Assembly: GCA_964611895.1 (NCBI GenBank)
Contig: CAZTDN010000001.1
Span: forward strand, 135,546 to 199,545
Direction of reading: 5' to 3'
DNA length: 64,000 bases
From: JAIEOG01 sp964611895
GTDB lineage: Bacteria > Bdellovibrionota > FAC87 > UBA2466
The notes below the pieces were generated by a model. The model searched no databases. It saw only the letters and a program-made list of their open reading frames with translations, and was not told the DNA's origin. Shown here piece by piece: positions 27,050-34,898 of this stretch. Position 1 is the first letter of the stretch. Each line of letters begins with the position of its first letter. The position numbers and the translations under genes were made by a program.

Positions 27050-27907
27050 CTATGCCGCAACTACCGCTCGCCGCGCGACAAGAGATTNNNNNNNNNNCGA
27101 CCGCACCGTAAACTCCACAAAACCATCCCTATCGGTTCTCAAAACCTGCGCGCCTGCCAAAGACAATCGACGCAACACACCAGGTGCCGGGTGACCATAG
27201 AAATTACGAACTCCGACTGACACAACCGCCCAATCCGGACGCACTCGGGAGATAAACCCCCAACCGGAAGACGTGCGACTTCCGTGATGGTTTACTTTCA
27301 GCACATCGACCGGAGCGGCGACTACTCGTTCCAAAACATTTTCCGCCTGATTTTCCGAGTCCCCTGCTAACAGGAAACGGCACCCCTGAAACTCCAGTTC
27401 TAAAATGAGCGGGTTTTCATTTTCTTTGGGGGACGCTGTCCGAATCGGAAACAGATGAACAGAAACACCGCCAACTACACTACGCTCTTCACCAACCACC
27501 GGCACTGGATGTCCGCCGTGTTGGATCAAGAGTGCGATAGTCTCCTTGAGCAAAGGATTCGGTGGAACCAATCCATTCCAGGACAAGGCTTTCGCGTAGA
27601 CTTGGGGCAGGAGCCCATGAAAGCCCAGTGCGTGGTCACGATCCGGATGCGAGATCACCGCGCGATTCAATGTGAAAATCCCTTTTCGCGCCAGCTCTAA
27701 GTACAAAACCCTTTGCCCCCAATTCCAGTCTTTCCACCCTCCGCCAGCATCCACCATCCACGTTTCACCGCGAGGAAACTGGATTAAAGCTGCGTCTCCT
27801 TGGCCCACGTCGAAAAAGGTGACCTTGAGGTCCGAGCTCAAATACCGCTCGTGGACCCGCAACCCCAGCAGAAGCGTTGCTGCAATGCACCACAGTAGGA
27901 ATTGCAT
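27050..27907 (-). CDS. ComEC C-terminal-like metallo-beta-lactamase protein (end interrupted by gap)
   Basis: About 285 aa. One N-terminal membrane helix (LLWCIAATLLLGLRV), then a metallo-beta-lactamase fold as at the end of ComEC/Rec2: VTFFDVGQGDAALIQFP, SHPDRDHALG (metal-binding HxDxDH), LLAGDSENQAENVL and LKVNHHGSRTSS. No multi-spanning ComEC channel part is present. Ten N bases at 27088-27097 fall near the C-terminus, so the last dozen or so residues and the stop are unreliable. Likely a secreted or membrane-anchored nuclease or hydrolase. Confidence 0.82.
   Translation of the reverse strand: MQFLLWCIAATLLLGLRVHERYLSSDLKVTFFDVGQGDAALIQFPRGETWMVDAGGGWKDWNWGQRVLYLELARKGIFTLNRAVISHPDRDHALGFHGLLPQVYAKALSWNGLVPPNPLLKETIALLIQHGGHPVPVVGEERSVVGGVSVHLFPIRTASPKENENPLILELEFQGCRFLLAGDSENQAENVLERVVAAPVDVLKVNHHGSRTSSGWGFISRVRPDWAVVSVGVRNFYGHPAPGVLRRLSLAGAQVLRTDRDGFVEFTVRSXXXXSLVARRAVVAA
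27088..27097. other. Assembly gap, 10 N
   Basis: Run of ten N. The size may be a placeholder. It interrupts the end of the ComEC-like gene and makes continuity between uvrB and that gene uncertain. Confidence 0.99.
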
Positions 27908-27978
27908 TTCTATGCACTGCCTGAGATGGACTCAAAAAAAAAGAGCCTCTAGGGAGCGTCGAGCGATAGAATAGGAGC

Positions 27979-28953
27979 ATGGAAAACTTCTCGATAGAAA
28001 GAACTTCTCTTTGCGTCGATAGCCGCGCCACCGTGGACCTGGGAGGGCGCGCCCTGGTCGCACAAGAACTGGTCGAGGGATTGGGGAATCATCTTTTCCC
28101 TCAGGAAGGCCCTCTCGTGCTTGCCCACCCACAACAAGAGTTGGATGCCCCTTTTCGCAAAGCCCTCACCAAAAAGACGATTGGCAATAGCTGGTTCAAA
28201 CTCGGGTGGGAACGCAAGTTCTTGCAGAACAATCAGATTGAGTGGTTCCACCGATTTTTGCCTTTGGATAAGGTGAATTCATCTTCCACCTGTTCGCTGG
28301 TAACCACACTGCTCCCCCCACTCTATAAAGAGCCGTTTTTCCTGTCCCGAAGAAATAAACACCATTTTGTTGTGCCGTCCCATGCGGACGTGCTTTGGTT
28401 ACAAAAGGCCTACGGCGTTCCCTCCGACCAGATCACGCAGATTGCACCCGCTCCCCGCCACACCGTGATTGCGCCGGGTTTTATGCCCACGGGAGAACGC
28501 GGCGTTGTGGTGATTCGGGACGGCCGCAAGGATGGATTTGAAAAACATGCGGCGGTAATTCGCCGCTGTTTTCCTCAAACGCGCGTACTTACTCTTGACC
28601 TGCGAGATGCTGAGGCGACTCAACCTCAACGTTGGCGCCGGACGCTGGAGAATGCGCTTGCGTGTTTTTATCTCGTGGAAAGGCCACTAGATTGGGTAAC
28701 CCTGGCCATTGAAGCGATTTATTGGAACATCCCAACGGTGTACGCAGATGCCAACCAGTCTTTGAGAGAACTTATTCCCGATACTCGCCTACAACTACAT
28801 TCTTACCTGGCGGATCCGCCAGCGCTCAACGCGTTGGAAACTGCGACGCGACAAGCACGCGCGCTGCTTGAAACCAACGGCGTGCTGGCCCCCGACGCCC
28901 AAGCCCTGGCCTACAGAGACCTGTACCTGCGCTTAGGAGCATTGAAAGGGTAG
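27979..28953 (+). CDS. Possible GT-B glycosyltransferase-like protein
   Basis: 324 aa, no signal. The layout suggests a GT-B fold: an N-terminal half with a KKTIGNSWFKLGWERKFLQN segment, a mid-domain start at FVVPSHADVLWLQKAYGVP (as in GT1/GT4 family proteins, where a V-S-x motif precedes a helix), then a second half with GERGVVVIRDGRKDGFEKHA, FYLVERPLDWVTLAIEAIYWNIPTV-type acidic-helix segment. Those features are GT4-like, but key catalytic residues are not clear. ATG 27979 is supported by position only. Ends 7 bases before the convergent 28961 gene. Confidence 0.65.
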   Translation: MENFSIERTSLCVDSRATVDLGGRALVAQELVEGLGNHLFPQEGPLVLAHPQQELDAPFRKALTKKTIGNSWFKLGWERKFLQNNQIEWFHRFLPLDKVNSSSTCSLVTTLLPPLYKEPFFLSRRNKHHFVVPSHADVLWLQKAYGVPSDQITQIAPAPRHTVIAPGFMPTGERGVVVIRDGRKDGFEKHAAVIRRCFPQTRVLTLDLRDAEATQPQRWRRTLENALACFYLVERPLDWVTLAIEAIYWNIPTVYADANQSLRELIPDTRLQLHSYLADPPALNALETATRQARALLETNGVLAPDAQALAYRDLYLRLGALKG

Positions 28954-28960
28954 GACGGAG

Positions 28961-29578
28961 TTACTTAGCGAATTCCTGGCTCGAGGAAACTGTAACCAGG
29001 TTCGAGCGCTCTCGGAATTTGGGATTGTGCGGTTCACCTTCACCCTGGCCACGCGCGGAAACCACCGAAGCTTGAAAAGTCGCTAAATCCGAGCCAACGG
29101 TATCCTGGGGCGCTGGAGAGCGGATTTCTTGGCGCACAGTTCTGCGTACCGCTCTCAAAAGCCGATCGCTGGGTTTGCCAGGTTCGTCTTTGATCGTTTG
29201 AACTGCTTGCGCGACTTGCTCGCGCTTTGCTTTGCCTCGAACCCCTCGAACGATATTCTGCAAATCCGCTCCACTCGCAGCTATCGCTACAGCGAAGGGA
29301 TCAAAGGCGGCAATCACTGGCGGCCTCGGGGCATAATCAACTACCACAGGCACTTTCAACTCGCGTCGTGCTGGCGTGTCGAGCTCCTGAGGGCTTACCA
29401 AAACTGGGGCAGGTTTGTTGATTGCCTCAGCGTAGGTCGGAACATGTTTGAGCATATGGCCTACGCCAAATGGTCCCTCGTTGCCGCAAATTTGCTTCCC
29501 AATCTGTGGCATCGTTTCAGCCGCACCCACCTGCGACCAAACCATCAAACCCAAAACGAGCAGAAAAGCGTTCTTCAT
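28961..29578 (-). CDS. Secreted hypothetical protein
   Basis: 205 aa with a clear signal peptide (MKNAFLLVLGLMVWSQVGAA). Not recognised. The middle is Ala/Val/Pro-rich and the rest basic, with SDRLLRAVRRTVRQE resembling the NDRLLAALRSQ segment of the next gene upstream. It ends VTVSSSQEFAK. It is third of three secreted-protein genes on this strand (with 29852 and 31499); whether they share transcription is unclear, since a terminator-like hairpin lies in the gap. Confidence 0.72.
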   Translation of the reverse strand: MKNAFLLVLGLMVWSQVGAAETMPQIGKQICGNEGPFGVGHMLKHVPTYAEAINKPAPVLVSPQELDTPARRELKVPVVVDYAPRPPVIAAFDPFAVAIAASGADLQNIVRGVRGKAKREQVAQAVQTIKDEPGKPSDRLLRAVRRTVRQEIRSPAPQDTVGSDLATFQASVVSARGQGEGEPHNPKFRERSNLVTVSSSQEFAK

Positions 29579-29766
29579 ACCCCTTTTTATTGCAGGTTTG
29601 TTGCCAAGCTAAAACATGCAAATTATTGAAATTGCATGATAAAACAATAGCCTGGCCGCCCGAAATCGCTCGATTTTTGGACGGATCTGGGGCGCCTAAG
29701 GCAACTGGCAGATTCTGTTGGGGTTTGTGTGCACAAGGGGAATACAGGCCGCCTGAAAAGCGAAAA

Positions 29767-29802
29767 CGGGAGAGAGTGGCTGGAACCAGCTCCTCTCTCC
29801 CG
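29767..29802 (-). terminator. Rho-independent terminator of the 29852 gene
   Basis: 10-base stem CGGGAGAGAG / CTCTCTCCCG with an inner GCTGG/CCAGC stem; on the minus strand it is followed by TTTTCGCTTTT. It lies about 50 bases past the stop of the 29852-31234 gene. Confidence 0.75.
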
Positions 29803-29811
29803 CAGACGTTT

Positions 29812-29831
29812 ACGGCCTAAGCGTAGGCCGT
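29812..29831. terminator. Second hairpin downstream of the 29852 gene
   Basis: Perfect 8-base stem ACGGCCTA / TAGGCCGT with loop AGCG, 20 bases after the stop codon. No T-run on either strand. It may aid termination or mRNA 3'-end stability together with the larger hairpin 9 bases further on. Confidence 0.5.
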
Positions 29832-29851
29832 TCCCCCGTTAAGCTTCGTGT

Positions 29852-31234
29852 TCAAGGCGCGTTGTACGCCGCGGCTCCGTGGCCTACGTTCGAAGTCAGC
29901 GCTCCGGATTGCGAAGCAATCCCTCGAACGGTGGCCGCGCTATGGCGTTGGTAGTCCGCAAGGCCACCCACCACCGGCTTGGTAGCGCTGATAAACTTTG
30001 ACATATCCGACGTATTTCCCGGCTTTTTGGTTGCGACGGTGGCTTTTGCCGCCGTGGGCGCGGCAGGTTTTTGGCTGCGAAGCGCGGCCAAGAGGCGATC
30101 GTTTGCCGAGGCACCGGCAATGCCTCGCACTGAAGTAACTCCGGGCGTTTTTACGGTCGCTGTCTCTTCTTCAGCAGGTTCGCTGGATTCTGTGCTGGAA
30201 GTAAACCCTCTTGCCGACGATAAAAACCCTAAACCGCCACCACCACTGCCCGAAGCAAGACTTGCCACCTGACCGTTGGAAACCACTCCTGCGTTCGAGG
30301 ACATCGCCCCTGGAGTTGAAGATACCGCAAGCCCCGTCGAAGCAGACGAAGTGACGCCGCCTTCGGACAAACCCGCTTGAGTGAGCTGAGCACTCAAAGT
30401 AGCTTTAGCTATGGCCATGTTCTGATCGGCTTGTTTTTGGGCCAGAGCAAGGCGCTGCTGATTGTAGCTGTTTTCCAAAGCCATTCTTTGTTGCTCCGCC
30501 TGAGCCGCTTGGTTGCGTGCGCTCTCAAGTGAGGCCAACTGCATTTCCAAGCGCTGAGTCACACCTTGATTGTTCGCGTTAGCGACTTGGGCCGACATCT
30601 GCGCNNNNNNNNNNNNNNNNNNNNNNNNNNNNNNNNNNNNNNNNNNNNNNNNNNNNNNNNNNNNNNNNNNNNNNNNNNNNNNNNNNNNNNNNNNNNNNNN
30701 NNNNGATTTGACATCACCCGTAGAAAGCGAATCATTGAAAACGATGGTGCTATGGCCCGCAGAACCGTTGGGCTCTGGAGCGACTTGCATTGCGCTCGCA
30801 GGCAACCCAGCCCCGACTTTGGGAATGAGCGAAGCATCGGGCTTTTGCATAAACTTGCGGTAGTTGTCCGCAGCATTTACGTCGACAAATCCCCCGAGTA
30901 AAGCTTGGACCATGGGCAAATCGCCATTGTGAAGCTGACCGGCTTTGAAAGCAGCAGCTAGAGCTAAAATAGCAGGCGGCATGGCCGTCATCGCAGTGCG
31001 CACATTTTTTCGGCGAAAATCATCTTGAGGGTTTTCGGCGGCGCTGCGCATGGACTGATTGAGTCTAGCTATAGCCACGACCAATCCAGCAAAAGCAGGG
31101 ACTCTTAAAAGCTTTGCCTTAGACATCGCTTGAGCTGAAGGAGAAGAGAACACAAGCGACGAAACCAAAACAATTCTCAGTAGAGAAAGAGAACTCTTGG
31201 GCTTTAGTTCTGTAATGTATTTGCCTTCTAGCAT
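29852..31234 (-). CDS. Secreted low-complexity protein A (contains assembly gap)
   Basis: About 460 codons including the 100-N gap, so the true length is unknown. CAGGA 5 bases before the ATG; a long basic N-region, then signal peptide LLRIVLVSSLVFSSPSAQA. The middle is a coiled-coil-like stretch (AQQAEQQRMALENSYNQQ region, Gln/Ala-rich). It matches the neighbouring protein B at NANNQGVTQRLEMQLASLE. The C-terminal third is Ser/Ala/Gly-rich with SVRGIAGASANDRLLAALRS and TVRGIASQSGAL. No family is recognised. Probably surface or extracellular. Confidence 0.7.
   Translation of the reverse strand: MLEGKYITELKPKSSLSLLRIVLVSSLVFSSPSAQAMSKAKLLRVPAFAGLVVAIARLNQSMRSAAENPQDDFRRKNVRTAMTAMPPAILALAAAFKAGQLHNGDLPMVQALLGGFVDVNAADNYRKFMQKPDASLIPKVGAGLPASAMQVAPEPNGSAGHSTIVFNDSLSTGDVKXXXXXXXXXXXXXXXXXXXXXXXXXXXXXXXXXXAQMSAQVANANNQGVTQRLEMQLASLESARNQAAQAEQQRMALENSYNQQRLALAQKQADQNMAIAKATLSAQLTQAGLSEGGVTSSASTGLAVSSTPGAMSSNAGVVSNGQVASLASGSGGGGLGFLSSARGFTSSTESSEPAEEETATVKTPGVTSVRGIAGASANDRLLAALRSQKPAAPTAAKATVATKKPGNTSDMSKFISATKPVVGGLADYQRHSAATVRGIASQSGALTSNVGHGAAAYNAP
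30605..30704. other. Assembly gap, 100 N
   Basis: A run of exactly 100 N bases, a typical scaffold placeholder, inside the gene for secreted protein A. The frame before and after happens to agree, but the intervening residues are unknown and the two halves might not be contiguous. Confidence 0.99.
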
Positions 31235-31498
31235 ATTAGTCCTGTTGCTCTCTGGTAGTGCACGAGCCTTGCCAAGATTGGCGTATGCTGCCGGAGTTCA
31301 ACCCCTTGAAGTTTCAACGAATTTCCCCTGAAGTGTTTTAGACAGTTGCAGGGGTTTTTCACTCCCCTACCCGCAATTGCCTAAGTGGTTAAAATTTCAA
31401 CGCTCATGCCGTCCAGATTTTGAACACCGGGGTTGTTTCGATCCGTATACAAAAGTCTTTCTGAGAATACGGACAGTTAGAAGCGCACTGAAATGGGA

Positions 31499-32344
31499 TT
31501 AGTGCGAATGGTGGTGAGAACCTAGACCCAAGCTCTCGGCGCCGCCGTAGATAGGACTCGGGTTGGGGATGTGCCGGCGCCAGCCCGCGAAGTTTGCGGG
31601 CGTCTTAGATGCGGATCTCGCCATGCCTCGGGCATGCAAGCCGATACCCTGCGGCGCCCGCGTTACTGCGCGTGGAGTAGTAAAAATCGGCTGATTCAGA
31701 CTGGCCAAAAGCCGTTGTGCAGGAGGGGTGGCCACCGTGGCGCTTTCCGCGGCCATTCCATAACTGCGCACGGGAATGCTCTCGCCCGAATTGCTCATCG
31801 GGTGGGCATTCTGGCCTGCACCCAACATGCCTTGGCTGAATTGATAATCCAAAAGCCTATTCTGCAAGGCAAGCGACGCAAACCTCAATGCGTATTCGTT
31901 TCGCATTTGGAGTAAGGAAAACTGAGTGTTTTGAATGCCGGCGCGTTCTAGCGCACCTAGCTGCATTCCCAGACGATAGGTCACCTGATTATTAGCATTC
32001 AGAGCCACATCTCTGCCCATGCCCGCAATCGCAAGCTGAGTTTGCATGCTCATGTAACCTAAATCACGCGATGCCGCGTTGGTGGAATCATTCATATACG
32101 CCTGGGCGTCGGCCTGGATCCCCGCAATAGCGACGTCTGCGCCGGCTTGGATTCCAGAAACCACCGCAGGCATCGCTGCCGAGGTAATTGCCGCAGCACC
32201 AATCAAGCTGCCGGCAGCCGCCTCGCCAAAGGCTGGGGCAGCCACCAAGATCGCGGAAACGCTAAAAATGAGTCGGATTTGGACTCCCCAATGCACAATT
32301 CCCCCTACTCCTAGGAGAAGCATTTCTCCTGCCAAGTTTTCCAT
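31499..32344 (-). CDS. Secreted protein B, paralogue of protein A
   Basis: 281 aa from ATG 32344; a GTG at 32296 gives a tidier signal peptide (VHWGVQIRLIFSVSAILVA) with GGGGGA upstream, so the start is unsure. After the signal comes an Ala/Gly-rich segment, then a helical core whose NANNQVTYRLGMQLGALE aligns with protein A. The C-terminus has PAQRLLASLNQPIFTTPR, LHARGMARSASKT and a His-rich end (GSHHHSH). Function unknown; exported. Separated from protein A by about 264 bases. Confidence 0.72.
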   Translation of the reverse strand: MENLAGEMLLLGVGGIVHWGVQIRLIFSVSAILVAAPAFGEAAAGSLIGAAAITSAAMPAVVSGIQAGADVAIAGIQADAQAYMNDSTNAASRDLGYMSMQTQLAIAGMGRDVALNANNQVTYRLGMQLGALERAGIQNTQFSLLQMRNEYALRFASLALQNRLLDYQFSQGMLGAGQNAHPMSNSGESIPVRSYGMAAESATVATPPAQRLLASLNQPIFTTPRAVTRAPQGIGLHARGMARSASKTPANFAGWRRHIPNPSPIYGGAESLGLGSHHHSH

Positions 32345-32469
32345 GCCTAAACCGCGCTCGACTGAAGACAAAAAGTGTTCAGCCTTTATGCGCCGGAAAA
32401 AACGTGTGACAGTGCGCTCAATTCACGCTGAAATAGACGGTCGAAAAGGATTTCAACCGGAGGATTCTC

Positions 32470-33084
32470 ATGACTGAGTTCACTTTATACACGTATGTAG
32501 TTTTTTTCCTGCGCTGGCTGCACATCTTAGCCGGCATCACGTGGATCGGGCTTTTGTACTTTTTTAATTTTGTGAATGTCCCATTCCAAGGAGTTCTCGA
32601 AAAAGAACTCAAATCTAAAGTGAATCCCCCTTTATTGCTCCGAGCGCTGTGGTGGTTTCGTTGGGCTGCTATGGTGACGATGGTCGTGGGCTGGTGCCTG
32701 CTGTATTACAAGTACACCGCCTTAAACCTGTGGTTCGGTGGCGATGGGCATTTGAGTCATCCCGCTCACTGGATTCTTCTGGGAGGAATACTCGGCACCA
32801 TCATGTGGTTCAATGTGTGGTTCGTCATCTGGCCCTGTCAAAGGCAGATCATTGGCTTTTTGCAGGCTGGGCATTCTCCGGCAGAAATGCCCGCGATCGC
32901 GAAACGCGCTCTGAATTTCTCTCGCACCAACGCCTACCTCTCCGGGCCGATGTTGTTTGCGATGATCGCACCGAATCACTTCGGCACGTTTGGATTGGCT
33001 CCTGTGATCGCCGTATTTTTGGTGGGAATGGGAACGATCTGGGCGCTGATAAAACTTTCCGCGAATGTCGGCAAAGGACTCTGA
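32470..33084 (+). CDS. Urate_ox_N (PuuD-type) membrane protein
   Basis: 204 aa, about four to five membrane helices. The opening FLRWLHILAGITWIGLLYFF with a conserved His matches the N-terminal domain of membrane urate hydroxylase PuuD and related DUF989 proteins, likely haem-binding. Other His residues (HLSHPAHW, PNHFG) sit at helix ends. The C-terminal cytochrome c domain of true PuuD is missing, so urate oxidation is not implied. GGAGG-like bases precede the start at 32458. Confidence 0.75.
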   Translation: MTEFTLYTYVVFFLRWLHILAGITWIGLLYFFNFVNVPFQGVLEKELKSKVNPPLLLRALWWFRWAAMVTMVVGWCLLYYKYTALNLWFGGDGHLSHPAHWILLGGILGTIMWFNVWFVIWPCQRQIIGFLQAGHSPAEMPAIAKRALNFSRTNAYLSGPMLFAMIAPNHFGTFGLAPVIAVFLVGMGTIWALIKLSANVGKGL

Positions 33085-33087
33085 CTC

Positions 33088-33134
33088 AGTCAAAATCATT
33101 GCGAGGAGCTGCAAGCTCCTCGCAATGGCTGACT
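33088..33134. terminator. Bidirectional terminator between convergent genes
   Basis: Perfect 14-base stem at 33097-33110 / 33114-33127 with loop GCA, extended by an outer AGTCA / TGACT pair. It separates the Urate_ox_N gene from the hupB-like gene, whose stop it touches. No strong U-run, but the stem is very stable. Confidence 0.7.
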
Positions 33135-33408
33135 AAGAATCGATTCGTTTTTTGAGCTCTTTTCCTACCTTAAAAAACGGAAGCTTTTTTTCTGGAACAA
33201 AAACATCCGCTCCGGTTTTGGGGTTGCGGCCCACATAGGATTTGTAGTTCTTCACGAACCAGCTCCCAAAACCACGAATTTCAATTCGATCGCCTTTGAC
33301 CATCGACTGGAAAAAGGAATCAAAAATCGTGTTTACCAGCTCCTCTGACTTTTTCTTGGTCAGGTTCGCCTTGCGTGCCAACACTTCGATGAGCTCTGAC
33401 TTGGTCAC
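33133..33408 (-). CDS. HU/IHF family DNA-binding protein
   Basis: 91 aa, normal length. Starts with GTG, GGAGG upstream. Contains the family arm signature GRNPKTGADVFVPEKKLPFF and RGFGSWFVKN. A nucleoid-associated protein that bends DNA as a dimer. KKKSEELVNTIFDSFFQSMVKGDRIEIRGFG is closer to IHF-beta-like proteins than to classic HU, but subtype is not certain. A promoter is visible upstream. Confidence 0.95.
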   Translation of the reverse strand: MTKSELIEVLARKANLTKKKSEELVNTIFDSFFQSMVKGDRIEIRGFGSWFVKNYKSYVGRNPKTGADVFVPEKKLPFFKVGKELKKRIDS

Positions 33409-33452
33409 TGGGCCTCCGGGGGAAGAATGGACATGCAGCTAAGTACCTTATA

Positions 33453-33480
33453 ATGATAGCGTTTTCATAGCAGATCTCAA
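33453..33480 (-). promoter_or_regulatory. Sigma70-type promoter of the HU/IHF gene
   Basis: On the minus strand TTGAGA (33475-33480) and TATCAT (33453-33458) are separated by 16 bases, about 45 bases ahead of the GTG start. Confidence 0.5.
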
Positions 33481-33533
33481 AGCAAAAAACCTTCACTTCG
33501 CTTTAAGCCCCGCTTGATGGTATTTCGGCACTT

Positions 33534-34898
33534 ATGCTGAGGTACGCGCAGTCGGTTTTTCTCTACACGTTTTTGGTCAAAATCTCTGACGCGCTGACCG
33601 CGCTTGGGGCGTGGTACTTTTGTTGGTACTTGCGCTTCCACACCCCCTGGATCGCTGTTACCAAAGGGGTTCCTCAGTTCGAATACTACCGCAAAGTAAG
33701 CATTCCCTTGGTTTTGGTCGTCTCGATGATGCTGCATGTCGTCGGTGCCTACCGCGCCGATCGTATCCAGTTTGGGTTTCGAGCGTTGAAGAAAACCTTC
33801 GAAGGGGCGGTACTCGGCACGCTGGTTTTTGTGGCGACTTGTTACTTTTTGGGTGAAGTCGATTATTCACGAGTTTACCTGGTTTTATTTGCGGCCGTGT
33901 TAGTGATCGCTTTGAGCATCGAGCGAGCTTGCCTGCACACGATTTGGTGGAAGTGGAATGGGGACCACGTTCAAAAAATCCGAGTCCTCTTGGTCGGCTC
34001 CGGAGAGCTCTTGGAAATGTATGTGAACAAACTCAAACGGCGCCGGCCCTACCCAATCGAATGGGTGGGACACCTCCACACGGGAGAAGAAGACCGATTG
34101 GAAGCGGTCCTCCAGGAAACGCGCCCAGACCAAGTTGTTGTCGCTTATCCTGAGGATGCTTCTGGGCATTATGGGAAAATACTCGAACGGCTTTCCGAAG
34201 AACTTGTCGACGTGCGCGTGCTACCGGATTTCGGACGTTACAGTACGTTTGCGTATTCAGCGCAACATGAGTGTGGAATCCCATTGCTTACATTCAACCA
34301 GCTCGCCGTGGGTACCTCCGACCGTGCAATAAAGCGGGTGGTAGATATCCTCGGGGCCTTGTGCTTTTTGGTACTTGCGTCGCCGCTCTACTTAGCTATT
34401 GCCGCTCTGGTGAAGTTCTCTTCCCGCGGGCCGGTGTTTTTTTCTCAAGAGCGTGTAGGAGCTGACGGCGCGCGCTTCCAAATTTATAAATTTCGGACGA
34501 TGCGTTTGGACGCAGAACGAGAATCAGGACCTGTTTGGGCAGTGGAAAACGACCCAAGAACGACTGCGTGGGGAAAATGGCTCCGCAAGACTAGCCTGGA
34601 TGAAATCCCTCAATTTTGGAACGTCCTCAAGGGCGATATGAGCTTGGTAGGCCCCCGGCCGGAGCGCCCCGAATTTGTGGAACAGTTCCGCAAGGAAATC
34701 CCCAAGTATATGTTGCGACATAAAATGAAATCCGGCATTACCGGCTGGGCCCAGATCAACGGTTGGAGAGGAAATACTTCACTCAACGAGCGCATCAAAC
34801 ACGACCTCTATTACATCGGGCATTGGTCGCATCTTTTTGACATCAAGATCATGTGTTTAACCGTAACCAAAGGATTTGTGAATCGCCATGCCTACTGA
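33534..34898 (+). CDS. Undecaprenyl-phosphate sugar phosphotransferase (WbaP/WcaJ type)
   Basis: 454 aa. Initiates polysaccharide repeat units by moving a hexose-1-phosphate onto undecaprenyl phosphate at the inner membrane. About five N-terminal membrane helices, a CoA-binding-like middle domain (VLLVGSGELLEMYVNKL), another helix near 270, then the catalytic bacterial sugar transferase domain with IYKFRTMRLDAE, RKTSLDEIPQFWNVLKGDMS and LVGPRPERPEFVEQF. Overlaps the GT4 gene by 11 bases. Probable start of a capsule, exopolysaccharide or O-antigen pathway. Confidence 0.92.
   Translation: MLRYAQSVFLYTFLVKISDALTALGAWYFCWYLRFHTPWIAVTKGVPQFEYYRKVSIPLVLVVSMMLHVVGAYRADRIQFGFRALKKTFEGAVLGTLVFVATCYFLGEVDYSRVYLVLFAAVLVIALSIERACLHTIWWKWNGDHVQKIRVLLVGSGELLEMYVNKLKRRRPYPIEWVGHLHTGEEDRLEAVLQETRPDQVVVAYPEDASGHYGKILERLSEELVDVRVLPDFGRYSTFAYSAQHECGIPLLTFNQLAVGTSDRAIKRVVDILGALCFLVLASPLYLAIAALVKFSSRGPVFFSQERVGADGARFQIYKFRTMRLDAERESGPVWAVENDPRTTAWGKWLRKTSLDEIPQFWNVLKGDMSLVGPRPERPEFVEQFRKEIPKYMLRHKMKSGITGWAQINGWRGNTSLNERIKHDLYYIGHWSHLFDIKIMCLTVTKGFVNRHAY

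Noticed and set aside
31235..31498. Hairpin TCCGTAT / ATACGGA as terminator of protein B
   Set aside because: The loop is 18 bases and no T-run follows on the minus strand; too weak to call.
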